DNA of 18,717 bases from an uncultured Angelakisella sp. (GTDB taxonomy: Bacteria > Bacillota > Clostridia > Oscillospirales > Ruminococcaceae). The translations under genes were made by a program, and so were the position numbers. The notes under the pieces were generated by a model. That model had not been told where the DNA came from, made no database searches, and worked only from the letters and a program-made list of their open reading frames with translations. Below, in pieces: positions 15,454-18,717 of the stretch (positions are counted from its first letter, which is position 1; each line of letters starts with the position of its first letter). Location: NCBI GenBank assembly GCA_934524965.1, contig CAKSYU010000032.1, forward strand, positions 1 to 18,717. The letters are read 5' to 3'.

Positions 15454-15593
15454 TTTTCGCTATGATTTTGTACTGTTTTTTGGCACCGCAGGGGGCTTTC
15501 GCGGGGCGGGGGAGGGACGGACGGCGGAGAGAACTCCCCCCACTAATACGGACAAAAACGGGGAAATTTGCAGTGAAAGTGTTGAATTCGCAC

Positions 15594-15612
15594 AAACTTT
15601 TACAAAAAGTTT
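15594..15612. promoter_or_regulatory. Second dyad upstream of yqfC
   Basis: AAACTTTT (15594-15601) and AAAAGTTT (15605-15612) are a perfect 8-bp inverted repeat around ACA. It lies 74 bases before the chosen yqfC start. It could be an operator or a weak hairpin; TTTT occurs soon after on the plus strand but the stem is AT-only, so I do not call a terminator. Confidence 0.35.
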
Positions 15613-15685
15613 ACTTTTGCGGCGGGCGACTATGGGACAAACCGGACGGCATATAGTGGAGGGTATGGCGAAAGGGGTGGGCAAA

Positions 15686-15955
15686 ATGGCGCTGCCGAGG
15701 GCACTGAAAAAGACCGGCGAGACGCTGCGAGAAACGGCGGCAGAGCTGGTGCCGCCGATGCGGGTGGAGCTGCTCTCCGACCGGGAGGCGGTGGTGGACG
15801 GCTGCCGCGGGATACTGGAGTACAGCGAGTGCTGTATCCGGCTGTGCACCGGTGCTTTGACGGTGCGGTTTACCGGCGAGGGACTGACGATGCGCAACTT
15901 CGGCGGAACGGGCGCTGTGGTGGAGGGAAAGATCCGTGCGGTGGAGCTGGGGTAG
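15686..15955 (+). CDS. yqfC: Sporulation protein YqfC
   Basis: An 89-residue YqfC homologue. The conserved core reads RVELLSDREAVVDGCRGILE, then YSECCIRLCTGALTVRFTGE, ending in GGTGAVVEGKIRAVELG; the last block matches the family's LEGKI pattern. Bacillus YqfC is about 93 residues and is made in the mother cell under sigma-E. I chose ATG 15686, with AAAGGGG 8 bases upstream and a matching length; ATG 15665 and ATG 15632 are in frame but have poorly placed sites. It reads away from phoH, whereas in Bacillus yqfC, yqfD and phoH run in one direction. yqfD follows after 196 bp that hold repeat copy E. Confidence 0.8.
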   Translation: MALPRALKKTGETLRETAAELVPPMRVELLSDREAVVDGCRGILEYSECCIRLCTGALTVRFTGEGLTMRNFGGTGAVVEGKIRAVELG

Positions 15956-15994
15956 GAGCGGCGATGGGTTCAGCAGGAGGTTGGCGGGGAAAAG

Positions 15995-16088
15995 GCGGCG
16001 CGGAGCGCGGGTCCCGGCGCCAGCCGGAACCCGCTACGGCGGGCGAAGCCCGCCGCAGCCGCCCGCAGGGCGGCAGGCTCCGCGCCGC
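15995..16088. repeat. Multi-arm inverted-repeat element, copy E
   Basis: Between yqfC and yqfD. Closing stem GCGGCGCGGAGC (15995-16006) with GCTCCGCGCCGC (16077-16088), 12 pairs. Three arms: a two-part hairpin, GCGGGT/ACCCGC (16007-16034) with inner CCGGC/GCCGG; CGGCGGGC/GCCCGCCG (16037-16055, loop GAA); and GCCGCCC/GGGCGGC (16058-16074, loop GCA). The CCCGCAGGG core of copies A-D appears here in the third arm, not in the closing stem, so the arms have been permuted or exchanged. Confidence 0.75.
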
Positions 16089-16151
16089 GGGGAGACCCGC
16101 CGGCTGAGGAGACCGGGCGAGGGAGAGAAACTGCCGGAAAGGGGTGGGGGC

Positions 16152-17372
16152 ATGCTGATGCGGCGGCTGATCCGCTACTGCAGGGGGACGGTACTCTTTA
16201 CCGTGACGGGGGCTTACCCCGAGCGGTTTTTGAACCTGTGTACCCAAGGCGGCGTGGGGCTGTGGGAGACCCGCCGCACGGAGGACGGTATCGCGGCGTG
16301 CTGCGCCCAGTGTCACCGCGGCAGACTGGAATACTACGCCGGGAAAAGCGGCTGCACCCTGACGGTGAGACGGTGCAGCGGCATAAAGAATACCGCCCGC
16401 CGCTACCGGCGGCGCATCGGCTTGTGGGTCGGGGCGGGACTGCTGGTGGCGGGGCTGCTGGTGATGAGCCGCTTTGTGTGGCGGGTGGAGGTGGTAGGCG
16501 CCGAGCGCCTTTCGCCGGAGGCGGTCACGGCGGCGCTGGCGGAGTACGGTGTCCATTCCGGCGTACTGGCAAGGAGCATTGATGCCCGCACCGTGGAGCG
16601 GCAGATGCAGATCCGCTTTGAGGAGATCGCGTGGATCTCGGTGAATGTGGAGGGCAGCAGGGTGACTGCCGTGCTGGAGGAGGCGGTGCCGCCCCCAGCC
16701 GTTCGGGAGGACGGTGTTCCCACCAACCTTATCGCCGCCGAGACCGGCTTCATCACCCGAATAGAGGTGCGAAACGGCAATGCCGTGGTAAAGGTGGGGG
16801 ACAGTGTGCGTGCCGGCGACCTGCTGGTAAGCGGGATCATGGACAACAAGGTGGGCGAGAGCCGGACGGCGCACGCGCGCGGGCAGGTATATGCGCAGGT
16901 GCGTGCGAGGATAGATATATTCACGCCGCTGAAGCAGCAGGACTATGTGCTGCGGGGAATCGCGCGGCGGAGGTACCTCAGGATCTTTGGGATAGAGGTG
17001 CCGTTGCAGTTGAAAGGGGTGCCGGACGGCCCCTACCGCGTGGAGCATACGGTGAAGGAGCCGCGGGGTCTGCTGGCGCTGCTGCCGGTGGCGCTGCGGG
17101 AGGACTGCTACCTGCTGATGCTGGAGACGGAAAAGACGGTGACGCCGGAGGAGGCGCGGCGGCAGAGTGAAAAGGCGCTGGCGCTGCGGGAACGGGACTG
17201 GACGGCCGCCGAGATCCTGAGTCGCGAGCCGGTAGGGGTGGACAGCGCCGAGGGGTACACGCTGACGGTGGAGTACCTGCTGGAAAAGCAAATCGCGGTG
17301 GAGGCGCCGGTGCAGGCGGAGGAAAGGCTGGACGAGGGAACAGATGAGACGGATAAATCGGGGACGGGGTAA
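16152..17372 (+). CDS. yqfD: Sporulation protein YqfD
   Basis: A 406-residue YqfD (PF06898). The cytoplasmic N-terminus starts RRLIRYCRGTVLFTVTGAYP and is followed by one strong transmembrane helix (about residues 93-112, LWVGAGLLVAGLLVMSRFVW). An FtsQ/POTRA-like region follows immediately (VEVVGAERLSPEAVTAALAE), then a beta-rich extracytoplasmic part containing GDSVRAGDLLVSGIM. In Bacillus it is a sigma-E gene needed for sporulation at the engulfed stage, of unknown biochemical function. ATG 16152 has AAAGGGG about 7 bases upstream; the frame is open upstream but crosses repeat copy E. The C-terminal tail is Glu-rich and part of its coding sequence is repeated in decayed form downstream. Confidence 0.9.
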   Translation: MLMRRLIRYCRGTVLFTVTGAYPERFLNLCTQGGVGLWETRRTEDGIAACCAQCHRGRLEYYAGKSGCTLTVRRCSGIKNTARRYRRRIGLWVGAGLLVAGLLVMSRFVWRVEVVGAERLSPEAVTAALAEYGVHSGVLARSIDARTVERQMQIRFEEIAWISVNVEGSRVTAVLEEAVPPPAVREDGVPTNLIAAETGFITRIEVRNGNAVVKVGDSVRAGDLLVSGIMDNKVGESRTAHARGQVYAQVRARIDIFTPLKQQDYVLRGIARRRYLRIFGIEVPLQLKGVPDGPYRVEHTVKEPRGLLALLPVALREDCYLLMLETEKTVTPEEARRQSEKALALRERDWTAAEILSREPVGVDSAEGYTLTVEYLLEKQIAVEAPVQAEERLDEGTDETDKSGTG

Positions 17373-17578
17373 AAGATTTGTGCGATGGGAGGACAAATTG
17401 CCGTGGAGAAACAACCCTTGGACGGTGAGACAGAGATAACGGCACAGGATCGAACGGAGGAGAGAACGGGCGAGGGTGCCGGTGAGACCGAGAAAGTGGG
17501 AATGGGGTAAAAGACTTGTGCGATGGGGGAAAGGAAAGGGCAGAAAGATTGCCGCGGGGAGGCGCACTTTGGACGGTG
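17312..17578 (+). repeat. Decayed tandem duplication covering the yqfD 3' end
   Basis: The segment at 17366-17389, which contains the yqfD stop, recurs at 17504-17527 with 23 of 24 bases identical. Matching continues on both sides: GCGGAGGAAAG-like sequence before it, and ATTGCCG then TTGGACGGTG after it (17397-17427 and 17548-17578, shifted by a 13-base insertion). The unit is about 140-150 bp. The second unit is not in an open frame equivalent to yqfD. Confidence 0.65.
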
Positions 17579-17783
17579 GTATGGATAATAATTTGGCGGC
17601 TGCAAAAAGGCAGTGCTTGGCAAAGCGGCGGGGAAGCGGCATGAAAAGATGGGGGAACGGTGTGGGGGAATTTTGTCCTTTGCGGGAGAAGGGACTTTGC
17701 CCGAAAGTGATGATGTGGGGGTTACGCGGTGAGGGGACAGGGTGATAATATGGGGAAAAAGAGAAAACTGAGGTGACGACAAG
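17373..17783 (+). other. Gene-poor purine-rich spacer after yqfD
   Basis: 411 bases, strongly G/A-rich on the plus strand. The first half is the tandem duplication above. An 89-codon frame (17476-17745) is highly basic and Gly/Arg/Trp-rich with no recognisable motif, so I do not call it a gene. No terminator for yqfD is evident. It ends with GAGGTGA ahead of the lactonase-like pseudogene. Confidence 0.5.
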
Positions 17784-18623
17784 ATGGGAAAGATCCATGT
17801 GCTGCATACGGGAAAGGTGTGCGTAGCGCCCGATCTGCCGTTTGGCGGCGACTGATGCAGCCTGCTGCGGGCTTCCGGACTGCTGACGCGGCGGGAGGAC
17901 AGGCTGTGGCTGCCGGTCTCCTGTTATCTGATAGAATACGACGGCAGGCGGGTGCTTGTGGACTGCGGCTGGCACCGCGAGATGAGCCCGAACGGGGTTT
18001 ATGACGCAGCGGCGCAGATCCGTTCGCTGGGGTCGCGCATGCTGTACATGACCAATCAGGGGGTGCTGCCGGCGGGGGAAGCCATAGACGAGCAGCTTGC
18101 CGCGATGGGGCTGCGCGGCAGCGATCTGGACGTAGTGCTGCTGACCCATCTGGACTGCGACCACGCCAACGGGCTGCGGGCGGTGAAAGACGCGCCCCGT
18201 ATTCTGGTGAGCCGCGCGGAGCTGGAATTTGCCCGTAAGGGCGGCACCAACCGCATCCGCTATTGCCTGCGGTGGTAGGAGGGCGTGCAGCTGGACGCCT
18301 TTGACTGGAACGGCACCGAGGAACCGGCGGGGCACTCCTACGATGTATTCGGGGACGGCAGGCTGGTGATGGTAAATATCCCCGGACACACCGACGGGCT
18401 GTGCGCGGTGAAGGTGTGGAATGAGCAGGGGCGCTACGCACTGCTCTTTTCTGACGGCGGGTATGCCGCGCGGTCGTGGCAGGAGCAGATCACCTCCGGT
18501 ATTGCTGCCGATAAGAAGGCGCAGAAGCGCTCGCTGGAGTGGATCGAAAGCCTTGACCCACGTTGTATCGTCTCGCTGGCGAACCACGACAGTGATGTGA
18601 CGCCGCAGATCATAGAATTTTGA
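17784..18623 (+). pseudogene. AHL-lactonase-like MBL-fold hydrolase with two in-frame stops
   Basis: One continuous frame of 280 codons encodes an N-acyl homoserine lactonase-family protein, opening MGKIHVLHTGKVCVAPDLPF with metal site LLTHLDCDHANG (HXDXDH type), later GDGRLVMVNIPGHTDGL and LLFSDGGYAARSW, and ending SLANHDSDVTPQIIEF. Two stops interrupt it: TGA at 17853-17855 (after FGGD) and TAG at 18276-18278 (after RYCLRW, where the family has a further aromatic residue as I recall it). No frameshift is seen, and both sides of each stop keep family similarity, so the disruption is recent. GAGGTGA precedes the ATG by about 8 bases. Ordinary translation could yield at best fragments, such as one from an internal ATG around 17982 to 18278. 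Function of intact homologues in Clostridia is unproven. Confidence 0.8.
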
Positions 18624-18645
18624 AAAATACGGGCTGCCGGTGAAG

Positions 18646-18717
18646 TGACCCCAAAAAGTTAGACAATATTCTGAAGTAAAAATTGTTCAAGCAGCCGAAA
18701 GGGCTTGCTGTCTGTGA
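18646..18717. mobile_element. Terminal repeat of an IS3-like insertion sequence (cut by window end)
   Basis: TGACCCCAAAAAGTTAGACA at 18646-18665 is the kind of terminal inverted repeat carried by IS3-family (IS150-group) elements, recognised from memory. The base composition drops in GC compared with everything before it. A bulged hairpin around 18690-18713 (AGCAGCC with GGCTTGCT) lies inside the end. No transposase codons are identifiable in the 72 bases available. It starts 22 bases after the lactonase-like pseudogene. Confidence 0.5.

Noticed and set aside
15462..15656. 64-codon frame in the phoH/yqfC spacer
   Set aside because: No ribosome binding site or motif; it crosses the promoter and dyad region.
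17476..17745. 89-codon basic ORF after yqfD
   Set aside because: It covers the decayed tandem duplication, is Gly/Arg/Lys-rich with no motif, and lacks a convincing ribosome binding site.
17853..17855. TGA as a selenocysteine codon in the lactonase-like gene
   Set aside because: A second in-frame stop (TAG) occurs later, no SECIS-like hairpin was evident directly after the TGA, and I know of no selenocysteine at this position in the family.
15870..18587. 905-codon open frame on the minus strand
   Set aside because: Antisense to yqfC, yqfD, the spacer and the lactonase pseudogene. Composition is Pro/Arg/His/Leu-rich without motifs, while the plus-strand genes are clearly homologous to known families.

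Overview
The window comes from the chromosome of a GC-rich, spore-forming low-G+C-lineage Firmicute. It is most likely a gut Clostridia of the Oscillospirales/Ruminococcaceae type. The grounds are the gene content (an FtsK/SpoIIIE translocase, sporulation genes yqfC and yqfD, the phoH-ybeY-era-yqzL-recO cluster, MutS2, a C_GCAxxG_C_C protein), strong AAGGAGG-type ribosome binding sites, and GC-rich coding sequence with AT-rich promoters. No rRNA, tRNA or CRISPR array was seen.

Layout. Positions 1-6269 read rightward: the 3' end of ftsK/spoIIIE, a UPF0126/TRIC membrane protein, a YgiQ radical SAM enzyme, an exported ComEC-like metallo-beta-lactamase (MBL) fold protein with its DUF3006 partner, a LOG/TIGR00730 protein, and an XRE regulator with membrane segments. 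A bidirectional terminator separates these from leftward genes. Cytidine deaminase has its own promoter. The rest form a long leftward cluster, read from its promoter near 15.4 kb: phoH, ybeY, era, a small unmarked yqzL-like gene, recO, a C_GCAxxG_C_C protein, mnmM (ytqB), a Nudix hydrolase, mutS2, and a PF06541 membrane protein whose ribosome binding site lies inside an RNA hairpin. From 15.69 kb, yqfC and yqfD read rightward, divergent from phoH. The right end looks degraded: a decayed tandem duplication of the yqfD tail, an AHL-lactonase-like gene with two in-frame stops, and the terminal repeat of an IS3-like element cut by the window edge.

The most striking feature is a family of multi-arm inverted-repeat elements of about 70-110 bp. 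There are five clear copies (A-E) and two degenerate ones (F, G). Each clear copy has an 11-14 bp closing stem around three internal hairpins, giving a cloverleaf-like shape. Paired bases change together between copies. All copies lie between co-directional genes; none lies in the single convergent or the single divergent junction. This is the best candidate in the window for an undescribed system: a structured intergenic repeat that may act on RNA processing or mRNA stability inside operons.

Functionally, most genes are housekeeping: DNA translocation and repair, tRNA/rRNA maturation, ribosome assembly and rescue, nucleotide salvage and sporulation.
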